In this document: positions 16,109 to 27,257 of the stretch, piece after piece | Position numbering within the stretch: the stretch's first letter is position 1 | How the letters are laid out: the number at the start of each line of letters is the position of its first letter | Assembly (NCBI GenBank): GCA_900466475.1 | Contig: UBMI01000010.1 | Location: 310,001 to 374,000, forward strand | Length of the DNA: 64,000 bases | From: Hyphomicrobiales bacterium | GTDB taxonomy: Bacteria > Pseudomonadota > Alphaproteobacteria > Rhizobiales > Rhizobiaceae | Reading direction: 5' to 3' | Notes under the pieces: generated by a model | Databases searched by the model: none | Seen by the model: the letters and a program-made list of their open reading frames with translations, nothing else | Told to the model about the DNA's origin: nothing | Program-made: the position numbers and the translations under genes

Positions 16109-17569
16109 ATGAAATTGCGGGACCTCGCCGGAAATGCGTTTCCGGAACTCAAAGCTGAACTCGAAGGGCCGGCCGGCGCGCTGGATGTAACGGGATTGTC
16201 TTCCGACAGCCGGAAGATCGTACCCGGGATGGCCTTCGTGGCGATTGCGGGCTCCAAGGCGGATGGCGCGGGCTTCATCGCCGATGCGGTGGCAAAGGGT
16301 GCTGCCGTCGTCATCGCATCGCATGCGGCTCAGGCTTCCGTACCGGTTCTGGTCGTTTCCGAGCCGCGCCGTTTTCTCTCCGTTGCCGCTTCGCACTTCT
16401 ACGGCCGTCAGCCGGCGACGATGGTTGCCGTGACGGGCACGGCCGGCAAGACCTCTGTTGCTTCTTTCGTCAGGCAGATCTGGGCGCATGCCGGCCATGC
16501 CGCTGCGATGATCGGTACGACCGGCGTCATCTCGCCGACGCGCAATGAATATGGCTCGCTGACGACGCCCGATACCGTATCGCTGCACGAGCTGCTCGCC
16601 GAACTCGCCGATGAAGGCGTCACGCATGCCTCGATGGAGGCTTCCAGCCATGGCCTCGACCAGTATCGCCTCGACGGGGTAAAGCTCGCGGCAGCCGCCT
16701 TCACCAATCTCGGCCGAGACCACATGGATTACCATCCGACGGTCGAAGACTATATGGCGGCGAAGATGCACCTCTTCGACCGGGTGCTGCCGAAGGGCTC
16801 GCCCGCGATCATCTTCGCCGACGATCCATGGTCGGAGCAGGCGATCAAGGCGGCAACGGCCGCCGGCCACGATGTTCGCACGGTCGGGCGCAAGGGTGCC
16901 TATCTGGCGCTGAAGCGCGTCGAGCATTTTCGTCACAAGCAGGTCGCGGAAATTCATGCCGAGGGCGAGATTTTCGAGGTCGATATTCCACTGGCCGGCG
17001 ATTTCCAGATCGCCAATGCGCTGGTTGCGGCTGCTCTTGCCATGTCTACAGGCGTTCCGGCAAAGGTCGCGATGGCGGCACTCGAAAAGCTGCAGGGCGC
17101 TTCCGGCCGTCTTGAGCTGGTCGGTCATACCAAAGACGGCGCGCTTGCCTATGTCGACTATGCGCACAAGCCCGACGCCCTGGAAAATGTGCTAAGCTCG
17201 GTGCGTCCGTTCACGACGGGCCGGGTGATCGTCGTGTTTGGCTGCGGGGGCGACCGAGACCGCGGCAAGCGGCCGATCATGGGCGAGATCGCCTGCCGGC
17301 TCGCTGATGTCGTCATCGTCACCGATGACAATCCGCGCTCGGAAGAACCAGCGGCGATCCGTGCCGAGATCATGACGGCGGCGGCATGCGCTTCGGAGAT
17401 CGGCGACCGTGCCAAGGCTATCCGCGAAGCGGTTCTGCAGCTGAAATCCGGCGATACGCTGATTGTTGCCGGCAAGGGACATGAAGAGGGGCAGACGGTC
17501 GGGAGCGTCACGCTGCCGTTTTCCGATCACGCCGAAGTGCGCAAGGCTTTGGAGGAGCGGGTACCATGA
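16109..17569 (+). CDS. murE: UDP-MurNAc-L-Ala-D-Glu:meso-diaminopimelate ligase MurE
   Basis: ATG at 16109 follows AGAGAAG with 8-base spacing; a GTG at 16100 is an alternative. 486 residues. The N-terminal domain has [16 protein letters not shown], the ATP site is [13 protein letters not shown], and the C-terminal domain carries [15 protein letters not shown] and the DNPR motif in [10 protein letters not shown], which selects meso-diaminopimelate over lysine. DYAHKPDAL is also characteristic. The cytoplasmic reaction adds the third stem residue of the peptidoglycan precursor. The final ATG of murF overlaps the murE stop (ATGA at 17566-17569). Confidence 0.95.
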   Translation: MKLRDLAGNAFPELKAELEGPAGALDVTGLSSDSRKIVPGMAFVAIAGSKADGAGFIADAVAKGAAVVIASHAAQASVPVLVVSEPRRFLSVAASHFYGRQPATMVAVTGTAGKTSVASFVRQIWAHAGHAAAMIGTTGVISPTRNEYGSLTTPDTVSLHELLAELADEGVTHASMEASSHGLDQYRLDGVKLAAAAFTNLGRDHMDYHPTVEDYMAAKMHLFDRVLPKGSPAIIFADDPWSEQAIKAATAAGHDVRTVGRKGAYLALKRVEHFRHKQVAEIHAEGEIFEVDIPLAGDFQIANALVAAALAMSTGVPAKVAMAALEKLQGASGRLELVGHTKDGALAYVDYAHKPDALENVLSSVRPFTTGRVIVVFGCGGDRDRGKRPIMGEIACRLADVVIVTDDNPRSEEPAAIRAEIMTAAACASEIGDRAKAIREAVLQLKSGDTLIVAGKGHEEGQTVGSVTLPFSDHAEVRKALEERVP

Positions 17570-18999
17570 ACTGGCTCTGGACCACCGAAGACATGATCGC
17601 CGCGATGGCGGGCCGTCCGTTCGGCTCGCTGCCGCAGGGCATCACCGGCATTTCCATCGACAGCCGCTCGATCGCGCCCGGTGAGGCTTTCTTCGCGATC
17701 AAGGGCGACCGCGTGGATGGGCACGATTATGCTTCGATGGCGATGGCAAACGGTGCATCGCTGCTTGTCGTGAGCGAAGCCCGCCTGCCGGCCATGGGGC
17801 GCCTGACGGTGCCGATGATTGTGGTCGAGGACGTGCTTGCCGCGCTCGGCAAGCTGGGACTGGCTTCGCGCGAGCGCTCGCGGGCCAAGATCATCGCCGT
17901 CACCGGTTCGGTCGGCAAAACGACGACAAAGGAGATGCTGCGCCATGTGCTCTCTCCCTCCGGCAAGGTCCACGCATCTGTTGCGTCCTTCAACAATCAC
18001 TGGGGCGTGCCGCTGACCTTGGCGCGCATGCCGATCGACACCTATTTCGGGGTCTTCGAGGTCGGCATGAACCATCCGGACGAGATCCGCCCGCTGGTAA
18101 AGATGATCCGCCCGCATGTCGCGGTCATCACGACGATTGCGCCAGCCCATCTCGGCAATTTCCAGAACGTTCAGGAAATCGCCGCCGCCAAGGCGGAGAT
18201 TTTCGAAGGGCTGGAACCCAACGGCGACGTCATCCTCAACCGCGACAACGATCAGTTCAATTTCCTGGAGCAAACCGCCCAGGCGCTCGGCATCATGAAG
18301 ATCCATTCCTTCGGTCAGCATGCCAAGGCCGAGTTCCGGCTGGCTGAATTCAACGGCTCGGACGAAAGCTCGACGCTCTGGATGACCGTCGGAGGGGATA
18401 CCAAGGAGGTGCGCATCGGCGCACCCGGACGCCACATCGCTGAAAACGCTCTGGCCGCGTTGGGCGTGGTGACGATCGTCGGCGCCAGCCTCGACAAGGC
18501 AATCGAGGCACTTGCGACGCTGAAGCCGGAGAAGGGCAGGGGCAAGCGCCACAGGCTTCCGATCGGCAATGGCAGCTTCACGCTGATCGACGAGAGCTAC
18601 AACGCCAATCCGGCCTCCATGCGCGCGGCGATCGCGCTGCTTGCGGATGCCGAACCGACCGGTCGCGGACGCCGCATTGCCGTGCTCGGCGACATGCTGG
18701 AAATGGGTGAATTTGCCGAGCAGGTCCATACGGAACTTGCCGGCCCGCTGCTGGCTGCCGGTCTCGAACATGTCTGGCTCGCCGGGCCCGAGATGGTGGC
18801 GCTGAAAGAATCGCTTCCCGACAGCGTCGCGGTCGAGCACCGCGAGACGACGGAAGAATTGCTGGAATTCGTACTGAACTCGGTCGCACCTGGCGACGTG
18901 TTGATGGTGAAGTCGTCTCTGGGGATCGGTTTCGGCAAGATTGTCGCCGCGCTCCTTGACAAGTACCCACCAGTTTCAGACACGCAACGCGAACTATGA
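17566..18999 (+). CDS. murF: UDP-MurNAc-tripeptide:D-Ala-D-Ala ligase MurF
   Basis: 477 residues. The N-terminal domain contains [28 protein letters not shown], split here by the conserved DSR and GDRxDGH motifs; the ATP loop is [14 protein letters not shown]. Further family motifs are [38 protein letters not shown] and LGDMLEMG. MurF adds D-Ala-D-Ala to complete UDP-MurNAc-pentapeptide in the cytoplasm. D-Ala-D-Ala comes from DdlB, encoded 10 kb downstream in the same cluster. Start is coupled to murE. Followed by a 20-bp gap to mraY. Confidence 0.95.
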   Translation: MNWLWTTEDMIAAMAGRPFGSLPQGITGISIDSRSIAPGEAFFAIKGDRVDGHDYASMAMANGASLLVVSEARLPAMGRLTVPMIVVEDVLAALGKLGLASRERSRAKIIAVTGSVGKTTTKEMLRHVLSPSGKVHASVASFNNHWGVPLTLARMPIDTYFGVFEVGMNHPDEIRPLVKMIRPHVAVITTIAPAHLGNFQNVQEIAAAKAEIFEGLEPNGDVILNRDNDQFNFLEQTAQALGIMKIHSFGQHAKAEFRLAEFNGSDESSTLWMTVGGDTKEVRIGAPGRHIAENALAALGVVTIVGASLDKAIEALATLKPEKGRGKRHRLPIGNGSFTLIDESYNANPASMRAAIALLADAEPTGRGRRIAVLGDMLEMGEFAEQVHTELAGPLLAAGLEHVWLAGPEMVALKESLPDSVAVEHRETTEELLEFVLNSVAPGDVLMVKSSLGIGFGKIVAALLDKYPPVSDTQREL

Positions 19000-19019
19000 T
19001 CGGGTAAAAGGGGCCTTGA

Positions 19020-20120
19020 ATGCTGATTTGGCTAGTCGAACTGTCGGAATATTTCAAATTTCTGAATTTGTTCAGGTACATTACCTTCCGAGCTGGTGCT
19101 GCTCTCTTCACCTCCGCTTTGATCGTCTTCCTTTTCGGCCCGGCCATCATCAATTCGCTGCGCATCCGGCAGGGAAAAGGCCAGCCGATCCGCGCCGACG
19201 GGCCGCAGACGCATTTCAAGAAGGCCGGAACGCCGACCATGGGCGGCCTGATGATCCTGGCCGGCATTGTCGGCGCGTCGTTGCTCTGGGCCGATCTTTC
19301 CAACGTCTACGTGGTGGCGACGCTGCTCGTGACGCTCGGCTTCGGCGCGATCGGCTTCTATGACGACTATCTCAAGGTCACCAAGCAAAGCCACAAGGGC
19401 TTTTCCGGCAAGGCGCGCCTCGGCATCGAGTTTATCATTGCGGGTATTGCCGTCTATTTCATGATGCGCGCGGCCCTTGCCTCCGGTCCTGCCGGCTCGA
19501 CCTTCGGCTCCTCGATCGCTTTCCCCTTCTTCAAGGACTTCATGATCAATATCGGCATCATGTTCGTTGTCTTCGGCGGTTTCGTCATCGTCGGCGCCGG
19601 CAATGCCGTGAACCTGACCGACGGCCTCGATGGGCTTGCCATCGTCCCGGTCATGATTGCCGCGGCAGCCTTCGGCATCATCGCCTATCTCGCCGGTAAC
19701 GCTGTCTTTGCAAATTACCTGCAGATCAATTTCGTGCCCGGTACAGGCGAACTTGCCGTCGTGCTGGGCGCCGTCATCGGTGCCGGCCTCGGCTTCCTGT
19801 GGTTCAATGCGCCGCCGGCCGCCATCTTCATGGGCGATACCGGATCCCTCGCGCTCGGCGGCACGATCGGTACCGTCGCTGTCGCCACCAAGCATGAGAT
19901 CGTCATGGCGATCGTCGGCGGCTTGTTCGTCATGGAGACGCTCTCGGTCATCATCCAGGTCGGCTTTTTCAAGATGACCGGCCGGCGCGTCTTCCTCATG
20001 GCGCCGATCCACCATCACTTCGAAAAGAAGGGCTGGACAGAAAGCCAGGTGGTGATCCGCTTCTGGATCATCGCTGTCGGCCTCGCCATGCTCGGCCTTT
20101 CCACCCTGAAGCTCCGGTGA
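19020..20120 (+). CDS. mraY: Phospho-MurNAc-pentapeptide translocase MraY
   Basis: 366 residues with about ten hydrophobic helices. Signature motifs are present: [18 protein letters not shown], the Asp pair in [23 protein letters not shown], and [12 protein letters not shown] near the C-terminus. MraY transfers phospho-MurNAc-pentapeptide from UMP to undecaprenyl phosphate, giving lipid I at the inner membrane. It uses the product of MurF and feeds MurG, both in this cluster. The next gene, murD, starts 7 bases after the stop. Confidence 0.96.
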   Translation: MLIWLVELSEYFKFLNLFRYITFRAGAALFTSALIVFLFGPAIINSLRIRQGKGQPIRADGPQTHFKKAGTPTMGGLMILAGIVGASLLWADLSNVYVVATLLVTLGFGAIGFYDDYLKVTKQSHKGFSGKARLGIEFIIAGIAVYFMMRAALASGPAGSTFGSSIAFPFFKDFMINIGIMFVVFGGFVIVGAGNAVNLTDGLDGLAIVPVMIAAAAFGIIAYLAGNAVFANYLQINFVPGTGELAVVLGAVIGAGLGFLWFNAPPAAIFMGDTGSLALGGTIGTVAVATKHEIVMAIVGGLFVMETLSVIIQVGFFKMTGRRVFLMAPIHHHFEKKGWTESQVVIRFWIIAVGLAMLGLSTLKLR

Positions 20121-20127
20121 GGCCGTC

Positions 20128-21540
20128 ATGATCCCCGTCACGACGCTTGCAGGAAAGAAGGTCGCCCTTTTCGGTCTCGGCGGTTCCGGCTTCGCGACCG
20201 CCAAGGCGCTCGTTGCGGGTGGCGCCGATGTCATTGCCTGGGACGACAATCCTGACAGCGTCGCCAAAGCAGCGGCAGAGGGCATCACCACTGCTGATCT
20301 GCATGGGATCGACTGGAGCGCTCAGGCGCTCTTCGTGCTTTCGCCCGGCGTGCCGCTCACCCATCCGAAGCCTCACTGGACAGTCGACCTCGCGCGTGCA
20401 GCCGGCGTCGATATCGTCGGTGACGTCGAACTCTTTGTGCGCGAGCGGCGGGCGCATGCTCCCGATTGCCCTTTCATCGCGATCACAGGAACCAACGGTA
20501 AATCGACCACGACGGCACTGATTGCCCATATCCTGAAATCGAGCGGCCGCGACACGCAGCTCGGGGGCAATATCGGCACGGCCGTGCTGACACTCGATCC
20601 CCCGAAGGCCGAGCGCTACTTCGTCGTCGAATGCTCCTCCTATCAGATCGATCTTGCGCCGACGCTCAACCCGTCCGCCGGCATCCTTCTCAACCTGACG
20701 CCCGATCATCTCGATCGCCACGGCACGATGCAGCATTATGCCGATGTCAAGGAACGGCTGGTCGCCGGTAGCGGCGTCGCTGTTGTCGGCGTCGACGACA
20801 GCCATTCGGCGCTGATTGCCGATCGCATCGAGCGCGCAGGGGTAAAGGTTATCAGGATCTCGCGCCGCAATGTTCTGGCCGACGGCATCTACGCCGAGGG
20901 CACGAAACTCATCCAGGCCACGAGCGGCGCCATGCTGCCCTTCGTCGATCTCGATGGCATCCAGACGCTGCGCGGCAGCCATAATGCGCAGAACGCGGCT
21001 GCTGCAGTCGCCGCCTGCCTTGCCGTCGGTGTTTCCGCGGAAGATATCCGTGCCGGCCTTGCATCCTTCCCCGGTCTCAAGCATCGCATGCAGCCCGTTG
21101 GCCAGCGTGGCAATGTCGTCTTCGTCAACGATTCCAAGGCGACCAATGCGGATGCTGCGGCTCCGGCACTTTCGAGCTACAGCAGGATCTACTGGATTGC
21201 CGGCGGTTTGCCGAAGGCCGGTGGTATCACGACACTCGCGCCCTATTTCCCGCGCATCGCCAAGGCCTATCTGATCGGCGAGGCGGCGGCGGAATTTGCC
21301 GCGACGCTCGGCGAGGCAGCACCCTACGAGATATCCGGCACGCTGGAACGCGCCGTGGCGCATGCGGCAGCTGATGCGGACAAGGATGAGACCGGTCCCG
21401 TGGCCGTGATGTTATCCCCGGCTTGCGCAAGCTTCGACCAGTACAAGAATTTTGAAGTCAGGGGCGATGCCTTTGTCGGCCATGTGGCCGCCCTTGACGG
21501 CGTGACCATGCTGATCAATTCGGCAACAGGAGGCAAATGA
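20128..21540 (+). CDS. murD: UDP-MurNAc-L-Ala:D-glutamate ligase MurD
   Basis: 470 residues. N-terminal Rossmann-like domain [22 protein letters not shown] loop [18 protein letters not shown], the Mur ligase stretch [23 protein letters not shown], and the C-terminal [23 protein letters not shown] and [18 protein letters not shown], all MurD signatures. MurD adds D-Glu as second stem residue in the cytoplasm. It lies in the usual place between mraY and ftsW. The ftsW start codon follows one base after the stop, so coupling is likely. Confidence 0.95.
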   Translation: MIPVTTLAGKKVALFGLGGSGFATAKALVAGGADVIAWDDNPDSVAKAAAEGITTADLHGIDWSAQALFVLSPGVPLTHPKPHWTVDLARAAGVDIVGDVELFVRERRAHAPDCPFIAITGTNGKSTTTALIAHILKSSGRDTQLGGNIGTAVLTLDPPKAERYFVVECSSYQIDLAPTLNPSAGILLNLTPDHLDRHGTMQHYADVKERLVAGSGVAVVGVDDSHSALIADRIERAGVKVIRISRRNVLADGIYAEGTKLIQATSGAMLPFVDLDGIQTLRGSHNAQNAAAAVAACLAVGVSAEDIRAGLASFPGLKHRMQPVGQRGNVVFVNDSKATNADAAAPALSSYSRIYWIAGGLPKAGGITTLAPYFPRIAKAYLIGEAAAEFAATLGEAAPYEISGTLERAVAHAAADADKDETGPVAVMLSPACASFDQYKNFEVRGDAFVGHVAALDGVTMLINSATGGK

Positions 21541-21541
21541 C

Positions 21542-22696
21542 ATGGTGAGCCGCGCGGAACGTGGAGCATTGGCCGATTGGTTCTGGACCATCGACCGCTT
21601 TTTCCTGGCATTGTTCCTCTTCCTGATGGGGATCGGCTTCATGCTCTCGTTTGCGGCGTCGCCCGCGGTTGCCGAGCGCATCGGCCTCGAACCCTTCCAC
21701 TTCGTCAAGCGCCATGCCGCGTTCATGATCCCGTCGATCGCGGTCATGCTCGGCCTTTCCTTCCTGACGCCGCGCCAGATACGGCGCACCGCCATCATCC
21801 TGCTGATCGTTGCACTCGCGATGATGCTGCTGGTGCTGTTCTTCGGCCAGGAGGTCAAGGGCGGCAGGCGCTGGATCTGGATCGCCGGACTTTCCATTCA
21901 GCCGTCGGAATTCATGAAGCCGGCCTTCGTCGTCGTTTGCGCTTGGCTCTTTGCCGAACATGCGCGCCAGCCGGAGATACCGGGTAATCTTTTCGCCATC
22001 ATCCTGTTTGGCATTGTCGTCGCTCTTCTTGTCGCCCAGCCAGACCTTGGCCAGACGATCCTGACGACGGCCGTCTGGGGCGGCATGTTCTTCATGGCCG
22101 GCATGCCATGGCTCTGGATCATCGTGCTGGGCGCAGGCGGTGCCGGTGGTCTCGTGACCGCCTACTACGTCTTCCCGCACGTGGCGGGCCGAATAAACAA
22201 GTTCCTCACCGGCGAAGGCGACACCTTCCAGATCGATACCGCCCGCGAAGCGATCATTCGCGGCGACTGGTTCGGGCAGGGGCCGGGCGAAGGTATCGTC
22301 AAGCGCATCATCCCGGACGCCCATACCGACTTCATCTTCTCGGTCGCGGCCGAGGAGTTCGGCATCGTCTTCTGCATCGCGCTCGTTGCCATCTTCACCG
22401 TGCTGGTGTTGCGCGGCCTGTCTCATGCCTATCGCGAACGCAACGACTTCAACCGCTTTGCGGTCGCTGGCCTCGTGCTGCAGATGGGTATCCAGTCAAT
22501 CATCAATATTGGCGTCAATCTCGAACTTTTGCCGGCCAAGGGCATGACGCTGCCGCTGATTTCCTATGGCGGCTCGTCCATGGTGGCAATCTGCGTGACG
22601 GCCGGCTTCATTCTGGCGCTGACACGCCATCGCCCGGAAAAACGTGCGCAGGACCGGAGCCTCTTCCGCGTGCCGCACGGCATGCCGGCGGAGTAA
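21542..22696 (+). CDS. ftsW: Septal peptidoglycan polymerase FtsW (SEDS family)
   Basis: 384 residues and about ten membrane segments. SEDS signatures include [20 protein letters not shown] (with the conserved SEF/K), [24 protein letters not shown] with the catalytic-region Asp in DAHTDFIF, and [20 protein letters not shown]. FtsW polymerises lipid II into glycan strands at the septum with FtsI. An AGGAGG sequence lies just inside the murD end (about 21529-21534), at suitable spacing for this ATG. Normal length and position. Confidence 0.95.
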   Translation: MVSRAERGALADWFWTIDRFFLALFLFLMGIGFMLSFAASPAVAERIGLEPFHFVKRHAAFMIPSIAVMLGLSFLTPRQIRRTAIILLIVALAMMLLVLFFGQEVKGGRRWIWIAGLSIQPSEFMKPAFVVVCAWLFAEHARQPEIPGNLFAIILFGIVVALLVAQPDLGQTILTTAVWGGMFFMAGMPWLWIIVLGAGGAGGLVTAYYVFPHVAGRINKFLTGEGDTFQIDTAREAIIRGDWFGQGPGEGIVKRIIPDAHTDFIFSVAAEEFGIVFCIALVAIFTVLVLRGLSHAYRERNDFNRFAVAGLVLQMGIQSIINIGVNLELLPAKGMTLPLISYGGSSMVAICVTAGFILALTRHRPEKRAQDRSLFRVPHGMPAE

Positions 22697-22703
22697 GGGT
22701 ATT

Positions 22704-23828
22704 ATGAGCAGGGGCATCGTCCTTCTTGCCGCCGGGGGCACCGGTGGCCACGTCTTTCCGGCAGAGGCGCTGGCCTTCAAGCTGAGGGAGCGTGGCTATT
22801 CCGTGCATCTCGTGACCGACAGCCGCGCCGAGCGTTATGCCGGCAAGTTTCCGGCCGACGAGATCCATGTCGTGCCGTCGGCAACGATCGGTTCCAAGAA
22901 TCCTGTGGCCGTTGCTCGTTCTCTGTGGAAGCTCTGGACCGGAATGCGCAGCGCAAAGCGGCTGATCCAGCGGCTGGAACCGGTGGTCGTCGTCGGCTTC
23001 GGCGGGTATCCGACCGTGCCTCCGCTGCTTGCCGCCACGCGCCTCGGCGTGCCTTCCATGCTGCATGAGCAGAATGCCGTGATGGGGCGCGCCAACAAGG
23101 CGCTTGCGCCGCGTGTCAGGGCGATTGCCGGCGGTTTCCTGCCTGAAAGCGGCGGCACTTTTTCCGACAAGACGGTTGCGACCGGCAATCCCGTCCGGCC
23201 GGCCATCCTTGCCGCGGCCGAACAGCCTTACAAGCCTTCGCATCCGGGCGAGGATTTCAACCTCGTGGTCTTCGGCGGCAGCCAGGGCGCGCAATATTTC
23301 TCCAAGGCCATGCCGACGGCCATCAGCCTGATCGACGATGCGCTGCGCGCGCGGCTGAAGGTGACGCAGCAGGTTCGGCCTGAAGACATGGATATGGTGA
23401 GCGGCTGTGTGGCGCAGTTGCAGATGGGCGCGGATATCGCGCCGTTTTTCAACGACATGGCGGAGCGCCTTGCCAAAGCGCATCTCGTCATCTGCCGTTC
23501 CGGCGCCTCGACGGTTTCGGAAATTTCGGTGATAGGGCGTCCGGCGGTGCTGGTGCCTTATCCGCATGCGCTCGACCACGATCAGGCGGCGAATGCGGCG
23601 GCGCTCGCGGCAACCGGTGGGGCCAAGGTGATCGCACAGTCGGAGTTGTCTCCGGAGCGTATCGCCTCCATCCTGACGCATGTGATGAACGACCCGGAAA
23701 AACTTGCCAACATGGCGGCGGCCGCCAAGCTCGCAGGAAAACCGGATGCAGCAAACTTGCTTGCCGACATGGTTGAGGCTATTGCGGCCGGCAAGACAGT
23801 TGCAGAATTCAAGGGGGCACGCGCATGA
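22704..23828 (+). CDS. murG: UDP-GlcNAc:lipid I transferase MurG
   Basis: ATG at 22704 gives the family N-terminus [20 protein letters not shown] with the GGTGGH loop; an upstream in-frame start overlaps ftsW and is unlikely. 374 residues. Other GT28 motifs are [39 protein letters not shown], and [12 protein letters not shown] with [16 protein letters not shown]. MurG adds GlcNAc to lipid I, forming lipid II on the cytoplasmic face. The stop overlaps the murC start by four bases (ATGA). Confidence 0.95.
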   Translation: MSRGIVLLAAGGTGGHVFPAEALAFKLRERGYSVHLVTDSRAERYAGKFPADEIHVVPSATIGSKNPVAVARSLWKLWTGMRSAKRLIQRLEPVVVVGFGGYPTVPPLLAATRLGVPSMLHEQNAVMGRANKALAPRVRAIAGGFLPESGGTFSDKTVATGNPVRPAILAAAEQPYKPSHPGEDFNLVVFGGSQGAQYFSKAMPTAISLIDDALRARLKVTQQVRPEDMDMVSGCVAQLQMGADIAPFFNDMAERLAKAHLVICRSGASTVSEISVIGRPAVLVPYPHALDHDQAANAAALAATGGAKVIAQSELSPERIASILTHVMNDPEKLANMAAAAKLAGKPDAANLLADMVEAIAAGKTVAEFKGARA

Positions 23829-25240
23829 AGCTGCCGAAGGCAATAGGCCTAGTCCATTTCATCGGCATTGGCGGTATCGGCATGAGCGGTATCGCAGAGG
23901 TGCTGCACAATCTCGGCCACAGGGTGCAGGGATCGGATCAGTCCGACAGCGCCAATGTCCAGCGCCTGCGTGACAAGGGCATCGAGGTCTTCGTCGGCCA
24001 CAAGGCGGAAAACCTCGGCGACGCCGAAGTGGTCGTCGTCTCGACCGCGATCAAGAAGAGCAATCCGGAACTCGTCGCCGCGCGCGAGAAGTTGCTGCCG
24101 GTCGTGCGCCGTGCCGAAATGCTGGCTGAGCTGATGCGCTTCCGAAATGCGATCGCGATTGGCGGTACGCATGGCAAGACGACGACGACCTCGCTGGTCG
24201 CTACGCTTCTCGAAGCCGGCGGGCTGGATCCGACCGTCATCAACGGCGGCATCATCAATGCCTATGGCACGAATGCGCGCATGGGCGAGGGTGAGTGGAT
24301 GGTGGTCGAGGCCGACGAGTCCGATGGCACCTTCCTGAAACTGCCAGCGGATGTCGCCGTTATCACCAATATCGACCCCGAGCATCTCGACCACTACGGC
24401 AATTTCGATGCCGTCCGCGCCGCCTTTCGCCAGTTCGTCGAGAACGTGCCTTTCTACGGTTTCGGCGTCATGTGTCTCGATCATCCGGAGGTTCAGGCGC
24501 TGGTCGGTCGGATCGAGGACCGCAAGGTCATTACCTACGGCGAAAACCCGCAGGCCGACGTTCGCTTCATGAACGTCCGCATTGATGGCACGCGCTCGAT
24601 CTTCGATGTGGAGATCCGCCGTCGCCGCACGGGACAGGTCACCCGACTCGACAATCTCGTCATGCCGATGCCTGGCCGTCACAATATCTCGAATGCCACC
24701 GCGGCCATTGCCGTTGCCAACCGGCTTGGCATTTCCCGAGAGGATATCGCCAAGGGGCTTGCCTCCTTTGGCGGCGTGAAGCGCCGCTTCACGCTGACGG
24801 GCGAGTGGAACGGCGTGCAGATCTTCGATGACTACGGCCACCATCCGGTCGAGATCAAGGCAGTGCTGCGCGCGGCCCGCGAGGCCTGCAAGGGCCGGAT
24901 CATCGCCGTGCACCAGCCGCACCGTTACACCCGCCTTTCGAGTTTGTTCGAGGAATTTGCCGCCTGCTTCAACGATGCCGACAGCATTTTCATCGCACCC
25001 GTCTATGCCGCGGGTGAGGATGCGATCGAGGGCGCGGATTCGGAATCGCTGATTTCCCGCATCAAATCGGGTGGCCATCGCGACGCGCGCTTCCTTCCTT
25101 CGGCGGAAGCTCTACCGCAGATGGTAGCAGAGATTGCAAAACCCGGAGACTTTGTAGTTTTGTTGGGTGCTGGTAGCATTACATATTGGGCAGCAGCGCT
25201 GCCGAAGCAGTTGCAAGACCTTTCAGGAAAATCCGCATGA
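23825..25240 (+). CDS. murC: UDP-MurNAc:L-alanine ligase MurC
   Basis: 471 residues. N-terminal UDP-binding motif [19 protein letters not shown] loop [41 protein letters not shown], and C-terminal [15 protein letters not shown] and HQPHRYTR, all MurC signatures. It attaches L-Ala to UDP-MurNAc, the first step of stem-peptide assembly. Start is coupled to murG and its stop to murB (ATGA at 25237-25240). Confidence 0.95.
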   Translation: MKLPKAIGLVHFIGIGGIGMSGIAEVLHNLGHRVQGSDQSDSANVQRLRDKGIEVFVGHKAENLGDAEVVVVSTAIKKSNPELVAAREKLLPVVRRAEMLAELMRFRNAIAIGGTHGKTTTTSLVATLLEAGGLDPTVINGGIINAYGTNARMGEGEWMVVEADESDGTFLKLPADVAVITNIDPEHLDHYGNFDAVRAAFRQFVENVPFYGFGVMCLDHPEVQALVGRIEDRKVITYGENPQADVRFMNVRIDGTRSIFDVEIRRRRTGQVTRLDNLVMPMPGRHNISNATAAIAVANRLGISREDIAKGLASFGGVKRRFTLTGEWNGVQIFDDYGHHPVEIKAVLRAAREACKGRIIAVHQPHRYTRLSSLFEEFAACFNDADSIFIAPVYAAGEDAIEGADSESLISRIKSGGHRDARFLPSAEALPQMVAEIAKPGDFVVLLGAGSITYWAAALPKQLQDLSGKSA

Positions 25241-26211
25241 AACAGGTTAACGGAGAAAAGCTACTTGCCTCTCTTGGAGAGGGCGTAAAGGACATTCGTG
25301 GCCGGCTGACGCCGGATGCTCCAATGGATCGCGTCACCTGGTTCCGCGCCGGTGGTCTGGCCGAGCTGATGTTCCAGCCGCATGACGAGGAAGACCTGAT
25401 CGCCTTCCTGAAGATCCTGCCGGATGAAGTGCCGCTGACGGTGGTCGGTGTCGGCTCCAATATCCTGGTGCGTGACGGCGGTATCCCAGGCGTGGTGCTG
25501 CGCCTTTCGGCCAAGGGATTCGGCTTTGTCGAGCTCGCCGGTGAAAACCGCATCGTTGCCGGCGCGATCTGCCCGGACAAGCATGTGGCGGCCATGGCGA
25601 TGGATAATGGCATCGGTGGTTTTGCCTTCTATTACGGCATTCCGGGCGGTATCGGCGGCGCTGCCCGCATGAATGCCGGCGCCAATGGATCCGAGACGAA
25701 GGATCGTGTCGTCGAGGTCCGTGCGATCGACCGCAAGGGCAACAAGCATGTGCTGACGAATGCCGAGATGGGCTATTCCTATCGCCATTCGGATGCTGCC
25801 GATGATCTGATCTTCACCTCGGTGCTGTTCGAAGGCTATCCGGATGATCGCGCGAAAATCCGCGCCGAAATGGATGCCGTGCGCAATCACCGCGAGACGG
25901 TGCAGCCTATTCGTGAAAAGACCGGTGGTTCGACCTTCAAGAATCCCGAGGGTCATTCGGCGTGGAAGCTGATCGACGAGGCGGACTGCCGCGGTCTCGT
26001 TATCGGCAGCGCTCAGATGTCGTCGCTTCACTGCAACTTCATGATCAACATGGGGCAGGCTACGGGCTACGATCTCGAATATCTCGGCGAAGAAGTGCGT
26101 CGGAAGGTTTTCGAAACGGCCGGCATCAAGCTCGAGTGGGAAATCAAGCGTCTCGGCCTCTTCATGCCGGGCCGCGAGGTTCGCCCCTTCCATGGCATTA
26201 CATCAGAATAG
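25237..26211 (+). CDS. murB: UDP-N-acetylenolpyruvoylglucosamine reductase MurB
   Basis: ATG at 25237 overlaps the murC stop and gives 324 residues. FAD-binding motifs [21 protein letters not shown] (read as GxGSNxLVRDGG), [18 protein letters not shown], and the C-terminal [19 protein letters not shown] with the catalytic Ser are present. MurB reduces UDP-GlcNAc-enolpyruvate to UDP-MurNAc with NADPH. It is of the type lacking the extra E. coli loop as judged by length. It ends three bases before the convergent SDR gene, so the first part of the dcw cluster stops here. Confidence 0.95.
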   Translation: MKQVNGEKLLASLGEGVKDIRGRLTPDAPMDRVTWFRAGGLAELMFQPHDEEDLIAFLKILPDEVPLTVVGVGSNILVRDGGIPGVVLRLSAKGFGFVELAGENRIVAGAICPDKHVAAMAMDNGIGGFAFYYGIPGGIGGAARMNAGANGSETKDRVVEVRAIDRKGNKHVLTNAEMGYSYRHSDAADDLIFTSVLFEGYPDDRAKIRAEMDAVRNHRETVQPIREKTGGSTFKNPEGHSAWKLIDEADCRGLVIGSAQMSSLHCNFMINMGQATGYDLEYLGEEVRRKVFETAGIKLEWEIKRLGLFMPGREVRPFHGITSE

Positions 26212-26214
26212 GCT

Positions 26215-27144
26215 TCACTTCACCGCGAGCTTGAGGCCTTCACGCGGCGTGACGACGGGCGACCAGCCCAGAACGTCGCGTGCGTGGGATATGTCGACTT
26301 GCAATGAGCCGCAGAGGCGCTGAAAGACGGCTTCCTTTCCCGTAATCCTCGCTGCCATGTGCATCAGCGACGGCGGGAAGGGAAGGAGTGCTGGCTTTAC
26401 GCCAAGCCCTGCGGCGATCCCTTCGATCAATCCTCGTGTCGAAAGATCCTCCCCATCTCCTGCAAGGAAGGTTTCTCCTGCAGCGGCGGGGTGCTGCATG
26501 CAGGTGATGATCAGATCGACAAGGTTTTGCACAGCGACCAGTGTGCGACGGTTCTTCAGCGACGCGAAGGGCAGCGGCAGCTTCTTGCGGACAAGGCCGA
26601 CGAGCAGGGCGAAGTTACCGCGTGCACCGGGGCCGTAGACCAGCGGCGGGCGGACGATGACGACCTCCATGCCGGTGAGCGCGGCGATCTCGCGCAGGCC
26701 GATTTCGCTTTCCATTTTCGAAATGCCATAGGGATCGATGGGCTTCGGTTGGTCGTCGTGCCGGAAGGGGCGATCGTTCTCCTCACCATTGACCTTGATC
26801 GTGCTGATGAAGACGAAGCGCTTCACGCCGGCGCGGGCGGCCTGTCCGGCGAGATTGAGGGTAGAGGCAGTGTTGACGCGGCGAAAATCCGCCAATGGAT
26901 CGCTCGACTTGTCGTTCATAATGTGAACGCGGGCGGCGAGATGGACGATAACGTCGATGCCTTGGAGGGCAGCGGTCCACTCGGTCGTCTCGGTGATGTC
27001 GACGGGAACATGCCTGACATCCAATGGGAAGGCAGAATTTGCGGATCGTGTCGTGGCCGTCACGTCCCAAATCCGTTCCCTGTGCAAACGCTCGACGAGA
27101 GGGGCGCCGACGAAGCCGGCAGCGCCGGTGACGAGGCATCGCAT
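26215..27144 (-). CDS. NAD-dependent epimerase/dehydratase (extended SDR), nucleotide-sugar type
   Basis: 309 residues. NAD-binding TGAAGFVGAPLVERL at the N-terminus, the acidic VPVDITE after strand 3, DVIVHLAARVHIM, catalytic Ser in VFISTIKVNGE and the YxxxK pair in PYGISKMESE, then VVIVRPPLVYGPGARGN. This pattern is of the UDP-glucose 4-epimerase-like group, close to WbpV/Gne types acting on UDP-N-acetyl sugars. The substrate is not shown. It stands on the minus strand inside the dcw cluster, between murB and ddlB, with a strong terminator just upstream that isolates it from the MFS gene. It might contribute to surface polysaccharide, which is inference. Confidence 0.82.
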   Translation of the reverse strand: MRCLVTGAAGFVGAPLVERLHRERIWDVTATTRSANSAFPLDVRHVPVDITETTEWTAALQGIDVIVHLAARVHIMNDKSSDPLADFRRVNTASTLNLAGQAARAGVKRFVFISTIKVNGEENDRPFRHDDQPKPIDPYGISKMESEIGLREIAALTGMEVVIVRPPLVYGPGARGNFALLVGLVRKKLPLPFASLKNRRTLVAVQNLVDLIITCMQHPAAAGETFLAGDGEDLSTRGLIEGIAAGLGVKPALLPFPPSLMHMAARITGKEAVFQRLCGSLQVDISHARDVLGWSPVVTPREGLKLAVK

Positions 27145-27203
27145 GATCTTCTCCCTGTTTGCCGATGGAGGCTCTCGCTAGCCGGAACTGCCGATCGCAT
27201 CAA

Positions 27204-27241
27204 TAAAAAAAGCCGCGACGGCGACCGTCGCGGCTTTTTGT
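27204..27241 (-). terminator. Strong rho-independent terminator of the MFS gene
   Basis: AAAAAAAGCCGCGACGG-CGA-CCGTCGCGGCTTTTTG: a perfect GC-rich stem with a 3-base loop and A/T tracts on both sides. Read leftwards it ends the MFS transcript at a seven-T run and lies 17 bases after that gene's stop. It is nearly symmetric, so it could also stop rightward reading. Confidence 0.93.
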
Positions 27242-27257
27242 CCAGACAGTCAGTAGC

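Noticed and set aside
14224..16314. 696-residue open frame antisense to ftsI/ftsL
   Set aside because: High-GC codon bias leaves the complementary frame open; ftsI motifs on + are complete and the antisense product has no family pattern.
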